DNA of 64,000 bases, taken from assembly GCA_014773175.1 (NCBI GenBank), contig VXCM01000293.1, positions 1 through 64,000 on the forward strand. Direction: 5' to 3'. A program made the position numbers and the translations under genes. The first letter of the stretch is position 1. Each line of letters opens with the position of its first letter. A model generated the notes under the pieces. It made no database searches, was not told the origin of the DNA, and worked only from the letters and a program-made list of their open reading frames with translations. Below are positions 1 through 12,500 of this stretch, piece after piece. The DNA is from Lucifuga dentata (lineage: Eukaryota; Chordata; Actinopteri; Ophidiiformes; Bythitidae).

Positions 1-429
1 AGAATCTATGGGGTATTGTCAAGAGGAAGATGAGAGACGCCAGACCCCACAATACAGATGAGCTGATGAGCAGTGCCACAGGCTGATTGCCTCCATGCCA
101 CGTCGCATTGATGCAGTAATTTGTGCAAAAGGAGGCCTGACCAAGTATTGAGTGCATAAATGAACATACTTTTCAGAAGTTTGACTTTTCTGTATTATAA
201 ATCCTTTTTTTGACTGATCTTATGAAATATTCTATTATTTTGAGATACTGGATTTTTGATTTTCATGAGCTGTGAGCCATAATTATCAGAATTAAAACAA
301 AAAAAGGCTTGAAATATTTCAGTTTATGTGTAATAAATCTAAAATATATGAAAGTTTCACTGTTTGAGTTAAATTACGGGAAAAAATGAACTTTTCCATG
401 ATATTCTAATTTTTTGAGATGCACCTGTA
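1..429 (+). mobile_element. Tc1-like transposon, 3' remnant with decayed transposase end
   Basis: Bases 1-150 read as the C-terminal end of a Tc1/mariner-family transposase. The end carries the typical SMPRRIDAVI...TKY-stop signature, with the stop at about 149-151. A deletion near base 70 ('gagctgatgagcagtgcc') removes part of the catalytic-domain end and shifts the frame, so the gene is dead. The 3' untranslated part runs to a terminal inverted repeat that ends 'gagatgcacctg' at 427, followed by a TA target duplication at 428-429. The 5' part lies outside the window. The consensus is recalled from many teleost genomes. Confidence 0.8.
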
Positions 430-3116
430 TTTGGATGAAGCACTGGTAGTGCCAAATTAATGCAACTGTAATTTGTGAAAAGCGATTTGAAGTGCAGTTT
501 CTCTTCGCTAAAAGCCATATAGTCAAATCAATCACACCAGCAAATCTGTTTGACTGGAAGCCAAAGAACTAAGCTGCATATATCCTATCTGACATAATGA
601 TCTGTAGGTACATCAAGAAAGAAAATGAGAGGAAGAGACAGTTTCCCAAGCTTTCAGCAGTTACTAAACTACTCCTTCAAACTGATATCTCTCAAAAACA
701 GAGAAGTTCCAAAATATCATTAAAACTCAAGATAGGATGACAAAAAGTTTTTTTTTTTTTCCATTAAAAAAGATNCAAAATATCATTAAAACTCAAGATA
801 GGATGACAAAAAGTTTTTTTTTTTTTCCATTAAAAAAGATGTTCAAGTCTCAAAACATTTTCTTGGAGCATCCAAACTTTAGTTCTTCTTCCTAATTCCA
901 TTTGTTTGAGCTAAAAACAATCAGTTTGGTACATAGTTCAGCAAGAGTGCAAAGAATAAAACGGAACCTCAAGTTTTCATGTGAGTATCAGTATCATGCT
1001 AATGATACTCTGATTACTGTTTATGCAGGGAATACTCATTTTTTGAAATTAATCTAAAATTTACAGATTTCATGGATTTGGAGGGACCATTACATGAGTC
1101 TATAAACAAATTCAGGGAGTGCATTCTGTATGTAAGTCACAATCAAGAACAGATTACCACACCACCATCACAACATGGTTAATGTTGCAGAGTTCTCATT
1201 TCTTCAAAGTTTATGCTGAAAAGTCTCAAGGAAAAGCAAACTGAGCTTTCCTATATGACGTTCCAGTGCCGTTCCACAGCAACAAATAGGTCTGTCAGAA
1301 CATTTGGTATGAAATCATCCTTGATTTCATGGCATTCTTAAATGAAGTTTTGAGAAATAAAATCAGAAGTAGCTTTTAAGGGGCTTTGATGCCAACTAGG
1401 GATGATTTCCATTTTGGCCTGCACACTTCTGCNCCCCCCCCCAGTGAATATTGTATTTAATTCTCAAGATTGGTGAAAGGTACAGAAGCTAATAGCAAAA
1501 TCATTCACGTAGTACAGTAGTATGCAGAGTTAATGGCAAGTATAATCCTGGCCTTGATTGGCAAGAATCCTCTGGCAAAAGATAATGAACTGGGTAGCTA
1601 ACTTGATGAGTGATATCACCATAGCTGAGCAGGAGAAGAGCACCATCTACAGAGCAGCAGAGGCCACACTGTATGACAGCTGGTTTCAGATCAAGAAATA
1701 TCACCAAAACTAGATGAAATACAAGGAAATCAAAGCCACTCAAATACATCCCAAAACTCTATATCACTCATATAGAAAATTGAAACCAAAATTCAAAAAA
1801 ATTCACTTTAAGTTACAATGATAGTGCTCAATGGTACCATTTTCAACCTCCGTTCTTCCATCAAATCAGTAATGCTAAATGAACTAGAGACATAATTTGA
1901 AGAGATTATCAAAAGTATTTCTCAGAACTGAGTGATTGACCTGAATTCGCCTGTAGGGAGACTGTGATGAAAGTACAGCGGTAAAAATATTCCAGCTTCT
2001 CGTTTCTATTCGGTGTCTGCAGCAGCAAGACGACAGGCTGCATCAAGAAGATAATGTGTGTGTCTTTGTGTGTAACTGCTTCGCCCAGTGAAGCCTGTCG
2101 ACCCAGACCTGTATTCCTGACACACGCACTCTCTCTGTCACACACACACACAGCCACACAATAAAACAGCTGTCAGCTTAGTGAAGACTTTAAGACAATG
2201 CTGTTTTTCTATATTTTCGTACTCTGTCTTGCTTTTCAGGGGTCAAAAGGTTTTGTCTCTCTGTTGACTGTACCTGTCTGTGTGGATGCACATCTCTGTC
2301 TGTCTCTGCAGGTGGATATTGCTGCTTGTTCGCGTGCATCTAACTTCATCCTTAAGTGTCAGGCATTTTGTCTGACGATGCTCCTACCTGCTCAGCTGCA
2401 TTTGTTTCTCTGTCAATGATTATGTTTACAAAACTCAAAGCTACAGTCTGCACTTTGTGCATAAGCAGTGCATCAAACTAATTCAGAGTGTTTTTTACCC
2501 TGTTAAATGTCCCACATTCTTTTAAATATATTCAGTCCTAAAACTTAAATTTTAAATTCCTAGATAATGACATAAAAAGTCAAATATTTTATCAGTCCCT
2601 GGAGAAAACAATATATCACCAGGTGTCGGGAGGATTTTTCGTACTTGTTGAAAATTGTTAAGAATTGTTGAAAAGCAAGCTACTCTTCAGGCTGAAAATG
2701 TTTGATAAAAGCAGCATGTAGACAGTCCATCCTCACTGCATGTTTTTAAGCATCAGAAAATAATTGTCATGAAATTAAAGAGGCAATGTTAGTTTGGGAG
2801 CAGATAGACTGTATTCACGGACAAACGCGTGTGTGGTGCAGCAAAAAAATGAAACACAGAGAAAGAACTTTCCTATGTAAACGTGGAGAAGTTTGACAAT
2901 ATTACATAGTTTGCATGGAGCTACTTTGCTGAAAATATGGAAGCTTCAGCTGGACTTGTGCTTCAGTTTGTCACAGCTGATGGCAGCACAGAGCTTTAAG
3001 TACTTTCTTTACAATGTGTAGATACTGGAAGTATTTCTCAGATCACCTTCCTCATAATGCAGCAGAAGTTGGCAAGTTGTTCGTAACTAAACCACCTAAT
3101 CCTACCCCACCCCCCA
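430..3116. other. Intergenic, no gene seen
   Basis: This is AT-rich unique sequence with short low-complexity runs. Short open frames at 1501-1749, 1909-2157 and 2198-2419 have no recognisable domains and no convincing splice context. A C homopolymer with a single N lies at 1433-1441. An artefactual duplication at 710-840 is listed separately. Confidence 0.6.
710..840. repeat. Exact 65-bp duplication around a single N (assembly artefact)
   Basis: Bases 710-774 and 776-840 are identical, including a 13-base T run, and are separated only by an N at 775. This is what unmerged overlapping contig ends look like. It is probably not a biological repeat. Confidence 0.85.
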
Positions 3117-3117
3117 C

Positions 3118-3169
<52 letters not shown>

Positions 3170-3170
3170 G
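3117..3170. repeat. (GAAA)n microsatellite
   Basis: About 13 uninterrupted AAAG units follow a C-rich run. Just downstream (about 3214-3270) is a short stretch resembling the 'aaatggaaatacttaagta' part of a common teleost repeat, better preserved at 29208-29640. Confidence 0.95.
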
Positions 3171-3566
3171 CATAACATTATGTACTGATTTCTCTGGATC
3201 TACTTCTGATTTTTGGAAATAAAATGGAAATACTTAAGTAAAATTGTGCATTACTTTAAAGTGCTTAAGACATGTATGACCTCTGGATTTGAATAAATTC
3301 TGTGTTGTTCTTATTGTTTTTTTTTGTTTTGTTTTTATTTTTTAATTCAAATTACTCACTCTTACGTCATTGGCATATGGGTGAAAAAATAACACAGGGC
3401 GAAAATTACAATTTAAAAACCAACAAGAAACTTTATGTTTTGCCCCACTACACTGACATGTATGCAGCCGCTACAAAATATAATAAATTCTGCTATGTGC
3501 AAAAGGCGTCAAAATTGAAAAATATTTGCTGTGTCTATAGAAAATTCAGAGGGTAGATAAGACTGG

Positions 3567-3570
<4 letters not shown>

Positions 3571-3619
<49 letters not shown>
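3571..3619. repeat. (GA)n microsatellite
   Basis: Nearly pure GA dinucleotide run with one C interruption. Confidence 0.95.
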
Positions 3620-4119
3620 CAGAATGATGGCTTTGTCCTTTACCTACAGTATAATGATGTAATTATCAGGAATTATCATTGATTATACCTGGAGGGGTGA
3701 ATAGAGGGGGCGAATGAGACAAAACGAGAGCAGGAGAAAAAGGAGAAGCAATGAAATAGAAATGGCCCTTTTAGCGGTAATATCAACAAGGCCTCTCTTT
3801 GCTGTAATTATGGGTATCGCAGTGATGTGACCGTCAATGCCAGCAAAACCCTGTAATCACAGAAAAGAAAGGTCACTGTGTATATGTGCTTTCTAAAAAA
3901 TCCATTTGTTTATATTTTATCATGTGAAGAGTTTCCTACATAGTCAGTTAGCTACTAAATAAATAAATTTTTAAAAAAACTAAGGAAAAACAATGAGTGT
4001 TTCACCAGTCTTCAGCTGGTCAACATGTCGAAAGGAGCATGATCATTAAGCACAAGATTATCCAATCAGATTTCTTGGCTGAGGCTCTACAATTAATTTT
4101 CTATATTTGCCTGTGATTG

Positions 4120-4800
4120 CTACACTTACAGAACTATAAACATACACATTATTCAAAAAATCTTTACTGTAGCATTTTTTAGTTATAAATTTCACTTTAT
4201 TTAATTAATTTCATGAAATCCCTTGCACAGACATATGATTGTTTAAATTTCTCATTTTTGGTGAGCCCTAAAAAATGAAATTTTCCTAAGTAGTTAAAAA
4301 AAATGTTCATGGTTGGATTCAGTACTTCAAAGACTACAAATGCAACATTATGAACAGCTGTTACTGTAGCCTTTTGGAGTAATTCATTTCCAAAGTGCCT
4401 TGCGCATACATGCGATTGGCAAAATTTCTAATTTTTCACCAGTCCTAAAATTTTGAATTTACATAAGTAGTGTAAATTGTACTGTAGCATTTTGGAGTAA
4501 TTAATTTCCAAAGTCCCTTGCGCGACATGCAATTGGCAAAATTGATCATGTTTCATCAGCCCTAAAAATTTTAATTTACATAAGTAGTTAATGAATCTTT
4601 CATGGTTGGATTCAGCACTTCCAGGACTATACACACACACACACACACACATTATGAACAACTGTTACTGCAGCATTTTGGAGTACTTAACTTCCGAAGT
4701 CCCTTGTGCAGATGTGTGACTGGCAAAATTTCTCATGTTTCATCAGCCCAAAAATTTTGATTTACATAAGTCATTATATAAATCTTTCATGGTTGGATTC
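4120..4800. repeat. Degenerate tandem repeat, ~190-bp unit, about four copies
   Basis: The landmark 'tactgtagcattttggagta' recurs with variations near 4165, 4363, 4480 and 4666. Each is followed by '(a)aagtcccttgcgca', 'attggcaaaattt', 'catcagccctaaaa' and 'catggttggattcag'. Spacings are about 198, 117 (an internal deletion) and 186 bases. One unit carries an (AC)n run at 4630-4650. Sequence at 4120-4165 looks like the end of a further unit. I do not recognise the family. Confidence 0.8.
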
Positions 4801-5151
4801 TTACAAATCACAAAAAATATGTAATTACTCGGTGTTTAATTACTCCCTCACCTTTGTGCCAAGCACCACATACCATACGTCAAAATATATATGCGGCCTG
4901 ATTCAGAGAGGTGCTATGACATTTTGTTATGAATCCGACAAGTGGTTTTTGTGAAAATTACGAAAAATTAATGGGAGTGATTTCAAGTATTTTTATCTCT
5001 GAAACCATAACAGCTACAGCACCCAAACTTAATACATAGGTTCAAAATGTCATCCACTACCAGCAAAAATAGAATTACACATGTCAACCTGGTGATGGCG
5101 CTGTAATAACCACTTTCACGGCTTGTGGCTTATACCTATTGGTCCTACATT

Positions 5152-5710
5152 CAAAATTTTTTTTTCCTGGATTCCTTGGATGCAGACACATCCAGGCATT
5201 TAGGCCACGCTCTTTTCCATCTGCCTCGATTTTCCATTATTTTGAATTTTTCCAAAAACAGGTACTTTGCAACTTTTCCTACATATTTGACTCATTTGGC
5301 ATGTATAATGTCTGAACCAACATGGACAAAAGATCCGTTTTTGTTTGTTGATATCTCTTATCGTTTTGCTGCCATTAGCATTTGGGTGTGGTTCGTTCAA
5401 TAACACCTATTAAAGGTACTTAACTAGTGTTGCATACTTCAACATAGAAACACTCTTCAAATGCTATGTAATTCATCGTTTTCAGCATTCTTGCTATGGA
5501 TTTTGGTAGCGAGCCGAGGTACAATTTTCGTAAAACTTGCAAACAACTGCAAATTTCAAATTTTTTTGTTGATAACTTTTGAACCACAAGTCGAACATAC
5601 AAAATTCTTTTTTTTCCCTGGATTCCTTGAATCTAAATGCATCATTCCATTTAGGCCACACCCATTTCTACCTCACTACATTTCCTGCCATTTTGATTTT
5701 TCCACAATAT
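5152..5710. repeat. Unclassified repeat with internal direct duplication
   Basis: Segments 5152-5260 and 5600-5710 share 'cctggattccttg', 'atttaggccac', a pyrimidine-rich stretch and 'ttttgaattttt'-type sequence in the same order. They lie about 450 bases apart. Open frames across this region (for example 5125-5403) follow the repeat and show no known domain. This may be a teleost interspersed element. Confidence 0.55.
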
Positions 5711-6420
5711 CTTAAATAGCTTTCACTCTTTACAAACAGCTAATACATTAAAATGTAGGATAATTTTATACATTTCAGCTTTTCAGCTTCTGTTTGGCAA
5801 TCACTTCAGCGAGTTGCAATCACAGTTGCATTTTCCTTCAAGAAATGAATTTCTAGTTTAATTTATTGTTCCCTCTTGTATTTTCATTTAAATTTTCTGT
5901 TGTTTTTATTTAAAATCATAGCTCTCTCTCTGTGTGTCTTGTCACCTCTGAATGATGGCCACTCAGAAGGAATCAGGCCCTAATTAATCACAGCACCTAT
6001 AATCAATTCACCGCGTTTTTCTTTTTTTTTGGGGGGGCAAACATACTGTGAATATTGTGAATAAAACACTGCTCCTCACATCTTTGATAGAGTGTCAACT
6101 ATGCTTAATGACACAATCTCCAAAAAAAGTAATTGTAATTCATTGCAAAAAGATAGATGGAGACAACACTTACTCCAATTTCCTTAATGTTCATAGTACA
6201 TGGCCGGGGGGGGGGGGGGGGGNGGGGGGGCATAAAAGTTCTTCTGCTTTCACGTGTATTCAATAGACAAGAATCCATGATCTCCCTTTCTCTCTGCCAA
6301 TGTTTGTTATTCCTCTCTATTCCATATTTCCATATGAACAGAATTAATTGATGCATCACTTTGTAGTCTTCTTGTATAACCTCTCCCTATCTATCTGTCT
6401 GTCTGGCAGCCATTCATCCA

Positions 6421-6926
6421 GCCTGTTAATACTGTCTGTAATGTGCTGTGTATTTTCCTCCAGGAGGAATAAGCAGGTAGCTTTATCTAATCTGTGATTT
6501 CCCAGGTGATTCCCAGCATGCTGCTCTTTTTAAATGACTTCATTCCACGATCCAACCACTTCACTCTCCACACTGCCGCTAATAAGCCAAGCCTAAATAA
6601 GAGCTGGCTTCTTCTAAATGAGCTAAACTAAAACACAAACAGATGGGAAGACATCACAACTCACTATGCAGCCAGCTCCGTGTGTGCGTGTGTGTGTGTG
6701 TGTATGAATGAGTGTGCATGTTGCCAAATTAGGTGATCAGTGTGTTGTGTTACAGTAGATAGAGGCTGTGTGTGTTAGTGCATTACAGCTCATCCATTAT
6801 AATCTCTCATAGAAAATCTCAGCAGGCTATATTCCCTTAATCCCCCTTTGATAGAGCTAAATTAACACCATCATTCTAAGGGTTACCCATTTGTTTTCTT
6901 CCAGAGAAAATAAAAAAGCTGAAAGT
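6421..6926 (+). other. Non-coding block paralogous to 45373-45853 (direct)
   Basis: By eye, bases 6540-6642 align with 45478-45581 with eight substitutions and one indel over about 103 columns. Weaker collinear similarity continues on both sides. Shared landmarks are 'aggaggaataagcaggtag', 'taataagcc', 'tggcttcttctaaatgagct' and a GT-rich stretch at the same relative place. No open frame is preserved in both copies. It could be a duplicated regulatory element or an unrecognised low-copy repeat. Confidence 0.75.
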
Positions 6927-7317
6927 ATTACATCTTTCAAAAAAAAAAAAAAAAAAANGGGTGGGTGGGTAGGGGTCACTATGAAAATATTTTGGTTTCA
7001 GCAAACTCAAAAAATCTGACTAATCTAACTTTAAAAATACAAATTCAGCAATTCCAACTTTTTTCAGTATCTGCAGAGATCACAGAAGTTCTTACAGCAT
7101 CTAATTACTTTCAGTTGAGCATAAAGGCCTTTTCGTGCTCTCTCTCTCTCTCTTTCTCTCACACACAAAACACACAATATGAACACATTACAATATTATA
7201 TTTGCAGACCAGTCATGCTGAGATGCAGTACTACATCAAATTTTGATCAGTACAATTTCAATTTCTGCAATGTTAATGTCATAATATTTGATAAAAAAAA
7301 AAAAAAAANAAAAAAAA

Positions 7318-7360
7318 AATATATATATATATATATAGATATATATATATATATATATTC
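7318..7360. repeat. Poly(A) followed by (AT)n
   Basis: A poly(A) run with an N at 7309 leads into an AT dinucleotide tract interrupted once by 'gat'. Confidence 0.9.
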
Positions 7361-7399
7361 CATTCAAATGATTCCAACAGATACACATTAATTTTATCA

Positions 7400-7607
7400 T
7401 TTACAGCTTACATTAAAACCTTATTGCAGTATACAGACACGTAACCTGGATATGACATCTGATGATGCATTTGCACCTTGCATTGAAAAGTGTTCTCTTT
7501 ATCTGGATTCTGTCTGCATTGCAATTTCACCTTGTTATTCTCTTAAAGCTTGTGTTTCATCATTGCTCTATGGATAAAGCACTGTCCACTGGGAGACACC
7601 CCCACCN

Positions 7608-7639
<32 letters not shown>

Positions 7640-7962
7640 TTTGCATGGGCTGTCACTGTCTGTTTTGATGCAGGTGCATCTTTAGCATCACAACTCCAGA
7701 TTCAAAATAACTTTATTAATAAGAGTGACAGGGAGGACACAGAGGAGTAACAATTTCAACTTGCTGATGGATTTTTTCTCACAAATGTCTCCCAGCTGGA
7801 TGGACTTCATTTATGCATTTATACCTGACTAGTTGTGACTGACAGCTGATCATGGTGAAGATTCAATTCTGATCCCAATGAGCTCTGCATGCATTTATGC
7901 CATGCATTAACATGAATTATTCCATATCCAGGTACAGATCTCGTTTTACTGTAAGGCATTAA
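7400..7962 (+). mobile_element. MITE-like element, copy 1 (termini resemble 50850-51193)
   Basis: The left end 'tttacagcttacattaaaa' and right end 'ttttactgtaaggcattaa' are inverted relatives of each other. Internal landmarks shared with 50850-51193 are 'ctggattctgtctgcattg', 'gcatgcatttat' and 'atatccaggtaca'. No transposase is present. A G+C-poor insertion with a poly(A) run and an N (7607) interrupts it. The superfamily is uncertain. Confidence 0.6.
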
Positions 7963-9408
7963 TGGAGCAAATGTCTGAACAGCTGATTATAATCTGAGCA
8001 CCAAACTGAAATAAAACATGCAGCAGAAAATTGCCAACAGCCCATGAATATGGACAGAGGTTGTGTACATTATAGATCTCTACTGATATGCTCTCTTGAG
8101 TTATAACTTTAGTCTAAAATGCTGCCCAAAACCTTTTTTCATGCTTGTGGCAAAGCCTCTGTGGTACATATATCAGTAGAAAAAGAAGGAACATGATGGT
8201 AAAAGCTGCAGGCAGCAGGGAAGGGTAATGGAGAAGTAAGAAATCCACTCACAGAAGATGCATAAATATGTTATAGGGAGAAATGGCTGCCCTCGGATAT
8301 ACCAGCAACTGGACTGGCAGGCCACCATGGATACTTGCTTCCCCAATGTGCAAAATATTGTAAAGTAGGGATTTGTTAAGTCCAAGATTCAAACATAGAA
8401 GTGAGCAGAATTTTATTCATGGTCGTAATATCAAATAAAAAAAAAAAAAAAAAANAAAAAAAAAAAAAAAAACAAACAAAATCAACATTGTGACTTTTCA
8501 AAAGACTGTGAAAATATTGTATTTCCATTGGGAATTAAAGAAATTCCCAATAGAATTTCTAAAGAAAGAGTGAAGCAAAAGAAAGAATGAAGCAGGGCTA
8601 ATGATAAGCATTTGAACTCAATGATCCCAGGTAAATAAAATATTAAATTACAGCCAACATTATATAACATCAAACAGTGAGCTTTTTTTTTTTTTTAAAG
8701 GGTCATTATTTTGTGCAGATGTTTGACAATCACAGGGACAAATTCAGAAGCAGAAGTACCAGATTTTTTTTTTTTTTTTTCACAGCTGTTAGTAGTTTCA
8801 ATGAAGACATAATGCAGCTACAAGAAATGTTATGTTTCTTGCATTATCCCATGAAAGCAGCAGCTGAAGTTGCAAGAAGTTCATGACTTTAGTCAGAGGT
8901 ATTTGGGGATATTAAGGGATTCCATCATTGAAATACAAGGAACAGCAAAAGTAACAAAAGGTAGATTATTTTCTTTACGATTCAGGATTGGTTTGAGAGT
9001 TTATAGGGTCAATTCACTCAATTTAAAAAAAAAAAAAAAAAAAAAAAACACTAAACCCATTTTCCCCATAACCTCTAGTAGTATCTGGCTATACATAAAA
9101 GTCGGTTTTATTTACCAAAGTTTGAGGTATCACTCACTCAGACTTCTGCCTCCAACCCAATTCAATGGAGGTGAAATGGATTTCATTTGTGGAGCTCACT
9201 GAAAAATATTATTTGTAGCTTAGCTCAGCCATGAGATGACCTTCTGAGAGAGTTGTTTGTTGAAGATATCGAGCCTCTTTAAAAATGTGACAACTTCAAT
9301 TTGAGTTAATAGTGAGCTACCCTGTCCCCATCTGCTTTTTAAATTAATCATTGTTTTATTTTTGAAGTATATTTATTAAGTCTTTTCTCTCTCTCTCTCT
9401 CTCCAGCT

Positions 9409-9410
<2 letters not shown>

Positions 9411-9446
<36 letters not shown>
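9411..9446. repeat. (AT)n microsatellite after a CT run
   Basis: Pyrimidine run at 9385-9405, then a pure AT dinucleotide tract. Confidence 0.95.
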
Positions 9447-9448
<2 letters not shown>

Positions 9449-10500
9449 TATATACATACACATATAAATAAAGGTATATGTCTTCTTTACTTACATCCTC
9501 TCCATTTCTTCCCTCAAACGTCTTCCTCTCTGCTGGACTTAATCATCATTCCTCCGTCCTCCTTTCGCTCTCCCTTGCTTTCTCACACTCTTTTTAGTGT
9601 TCACATTATCCCCAGTGGTTGACAACTGCACCAAGTGGGAGTGTTATAATTGGATAGTGGAGGACGTTCTCTCTGAGAGCCGCCAAAAACCTTGAGTTCT
9701 AAGTGCTGAAAGTCCCAATCAATGAGGGATTCTTTTTCTCTCCAGCTGTCTTTTACTTTTTACTTCTTCGTCCTCCGTTTCTCTCACCTTTCACTACCTC
9801 TAATTAGGCTCTTGTGTGACACGTTTGCATATGTGTGTGTGTTCACATGCTTGTTTGCTCACTCTGTATGTGTGAATGTGTGCAGGTGTTGATATGTGTG
9901 TGTCTGTGTGAGATTTGTTAACTTAGAACACAGCCTGCAGTGTTGACAAGCTAGTTAATTAGCTGCTCTCTTTACGAATGTGTTGCTAACAAGGCTGTTG
10001 TGGTGGCACCATGTTTAGAGCAACAGAACTCAAACTTTCTGAATATTAGGAGCAAAATGTGGCGAAGATGAGATTCAAAGTGCAAAACACAGCATGCAGC
10101 AAAACTGGATCAATTTAGTCAGTAATCTGTGTGCTTGTGAAGTTCTGGGGTCACATGGTGTGTATTTCTTAAAACAGCCCTGCAAAGTGGAGCGACAATG
10201 ATATTATAACCTAAAGCTGATATTACGGCGCATTCAGCGTCATGAAGCAGTTCATCTCTCTGATTTGGGTGCTTTTAAAGCAGGTAGAAATTTATAACGC
10301 AGTAATAACTGTCAGAATAAAAGCAATAATGTCAAAATGTTAAAAAAAAAACTAAGTCTTCCTGGTCAGGGTAAAAATTAAACCTGGAATATGTTTGAAC
10401 AGTTTATCTTGGTTTTAAAATTGGCTTAATTAAACAACTCCTAAATTGTACACGGATTAAAATTTGATGATGAACTCCTGGCTTATGTATAACAAGATCA
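9447..10500. other. Intergenic, mostly unique sequence
   Basis: No coding exon seen. The stretch at about 9600-9830 is non-repetitive and contains homeodomain-type TAAT cores ('gttataattgg', 'tctaattagg'), so it could be a conserved non-coding element. This is a guess from base composition only. Confidence 0.35.
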
Positions 10501-10577
10501 ATTTCAATCTGTGTTTGTTCTCATTAAAAGTGTGCACACACAGCACTGGTGTGAGGACACTCACACTGGAGGAGTAA

Positions 10578-10602
10578 AGTTGTCAAACTGGGGTTCAATC
10601 CC
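10578..10602 (+). repeat. tRNA T-arm-like motif, possible SINE relic
   Basis: 'ctggggttcaatcccag' forms a perfect 5-bp stem closing a 7-base GTTCAAT loop, like a tRNA T arm or RNA polymerase III B box. No convincing D arm or A box lies upstream, so it is not a functional tRNA gene. A decayed tRNA-derived SINE is possible. Confidence 0.25.
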
Positions 10603-11295
10603 AGTAACAACAACCTGCATTGCATGCATTACAAGAAATAAAAGTGCTTGTGTTGAGGGTGGGACGCCAGCGGAGACTTGGCCCTCGTCTTTGTAACTGC
10701 ACAAGTGGCCAGTTGGTCGGCAGCTAGTGGGGCAGGATGATGGACCCATGTGTCATGGAGGTAACAAGGGGCCAAGTTCAACCGTCCCAAGACCGATAGT
10801 GGAGCTGGCAGAGACAAGGGTCATATAAGAGCAGACGGAATTGGGTATTCCAAATTTGAGGGGGGAAAAGGGGGAACAACCAAAAGACTGGGGGGGGACT
10901 ACCAAAAGACTATATAAAAGCTGGAACAATAATAGCTAATTTATTGGAATTGGATTAAAATGGAATTAAATTGTGAGATTTTGTCCATTGTTTTTTCTTT
11001 GTCCATATGAAAACAACCTCAGTATCTGTTTTCATCACAATAGGCAAAGCACATCAAGCTAATAACATTACTGGTGTCTGGATTCCATTTCGGCTGATCA
11101 GTGAAAAAGCCCCGGTGCTGTGCATAGCGGCTCACTTGCACAACTGAATGGAGCACAGCCATTTCAAATGTTATCAGTTTCACCTGTGTTTTTCCTGCTA
11201 TGAAAAATCATTATGGAGTGAGATAGTTCTGTCTGTGAGAATGTTTCAGAGTGGCCGTGTTTAATGGTCCTCACTGAAACCATTCAAATATTCCG

Positions 11296-11504
11296 TTTCT
11301 TCTGGACCACCATTGGTTTCAGTTCATTCTGGTACGCTAATAAAATCAACTTGAAGTTTCATAATTTTAGCGTTTAGTGTTTAAGCGCAATAAAAAGCAC
11401 AGAGTGAGCTGAAAATGCTTCTGAGTGGTGCATTCAAGTGCTGTAGTGAAGAAATGACAACAGGAAGCATTACATTATGCAAAATGGTCAGTACGGTCCT
11501 TTAA
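11296..11504 (+). mobile_element. TTAA-ended MITE family, partial copy
   Basis: It shares 'ccattggtttcagttcattc', 'tggtacgctaataaaatcaa' and a segment from 'agtttcataattttag' to 'aaagcacagagtga' with the inverted copy at 21379-21957. It ends 'ggtcctttaa' at 11504. No coding capacity. The TTAA next to GGACC suggests a piggyBac-type target, but this is inference. Confidence 0.65.
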
Positions 11505-11740
11505 GAAATATCTTCAATGAATTCAAGCCTAAACTGCGATTATTCCATCCTGTGTTATTTTTGAGAAAGAGATGGAGAACATGCAAAACATGCAACATGC
11601 AAAAACTCTTTGACTGGGTTTAAACTGTCATGTTATGGCTACATGGCACCAGTCCTATACCACTGGATGACCCAATTTATATTTATAATGCCTGTGTCCA
11701 AACCAGCAACCAACAAGTGTGTCTGCTCTGTTCACTGAAG

Positions 11741-12500
11741 TTCCAAAAAAAATAAATAAATAAAAAAATAAAGCATTCTCCTCGTCACTTCCCCTGTCCT
11801 ACAGCACCATTAAGTGGCCAATATGGGTAATGCTGTAATTTGCGGAAAGACTGAGAATCTCCAGAAGTTGGTTGAAGTTTTCATTGCTTCCATTTTCACC
11901 AGATCTTTGAAGTCATTCTACACGCATGCATAAAAAAAAAATCGCAAAACGTAAAAAAGTTTACCATCTTTAATTATGACCAAAAAAAAGAGCCTCCTGG
12001 TTTATATTTAATCTGGTATATGTCAGAAACACAATACGCACTTAAATATTCTGATTTTTTTTTTTTTTTTTNTTTTTTTTTTTTTTTTGTACAATTTTTT
12101 TTCCCGCAGAGCAAAATGTCTCACACACGTTCAATATCCAATGTGACCCCCACTGTCACTGATGCAGCTCTAGCAACAAAGACCGAATGAGTTTTTTTCT
12201 GTAAAACTGAAATTTTACCATAGTATAAAAACTTATTTTGCATTTTTTTTAAATTTCCATTGATATTGTTCATGCATGATGTCAGTGTGCATAAAGATAA
12301 GTGGATTTATAAAAAAAAGTATTTAATGCAAAATATTTATCACAGTCACCTTGATGAGATTTTCCACTGTGCTGTATGCGTTTAGATACAAACACGCTGA
12401 ATTTCAGTCATTTTATTACAGCACAAGAGAGTGAGAGGAAGATACCAGACATCGCTTCGTTGATTTGGTCTTCAGCTCTTATCACTGAGGACACAGTATG
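11741..12500. other. Intergenic, low-complexity rich
   Basis: Contains a short (AATA)n run near 11750 and a long poly(T) with an N at 12072. No exon or known repeat was recognised. Confidence 0.5.

Noticed and set aside
3117..3170. CRISPR-like regular repeats (also the 4.1-4.8 kb array)
   Set aside because: Simple tandem repeats without unique spacers, in a vertebrate genome.
6105..6359. Gly/Pro-rich open frames across 6196-6230
   Set aside because: Produced by a G homopolymer containing an N. Likewise the Lys/Phe-rich frames over poly(A)/poly(T) runs at 7300, 7607, 14000, 46490, 56480 and 62360.
10578..10602. Possible tRNA gene from a perfect T-arm
   Set aside because: No D arm, anticodon arm or acceptor stem could be paired. 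Kept only as a SINE-like relic.
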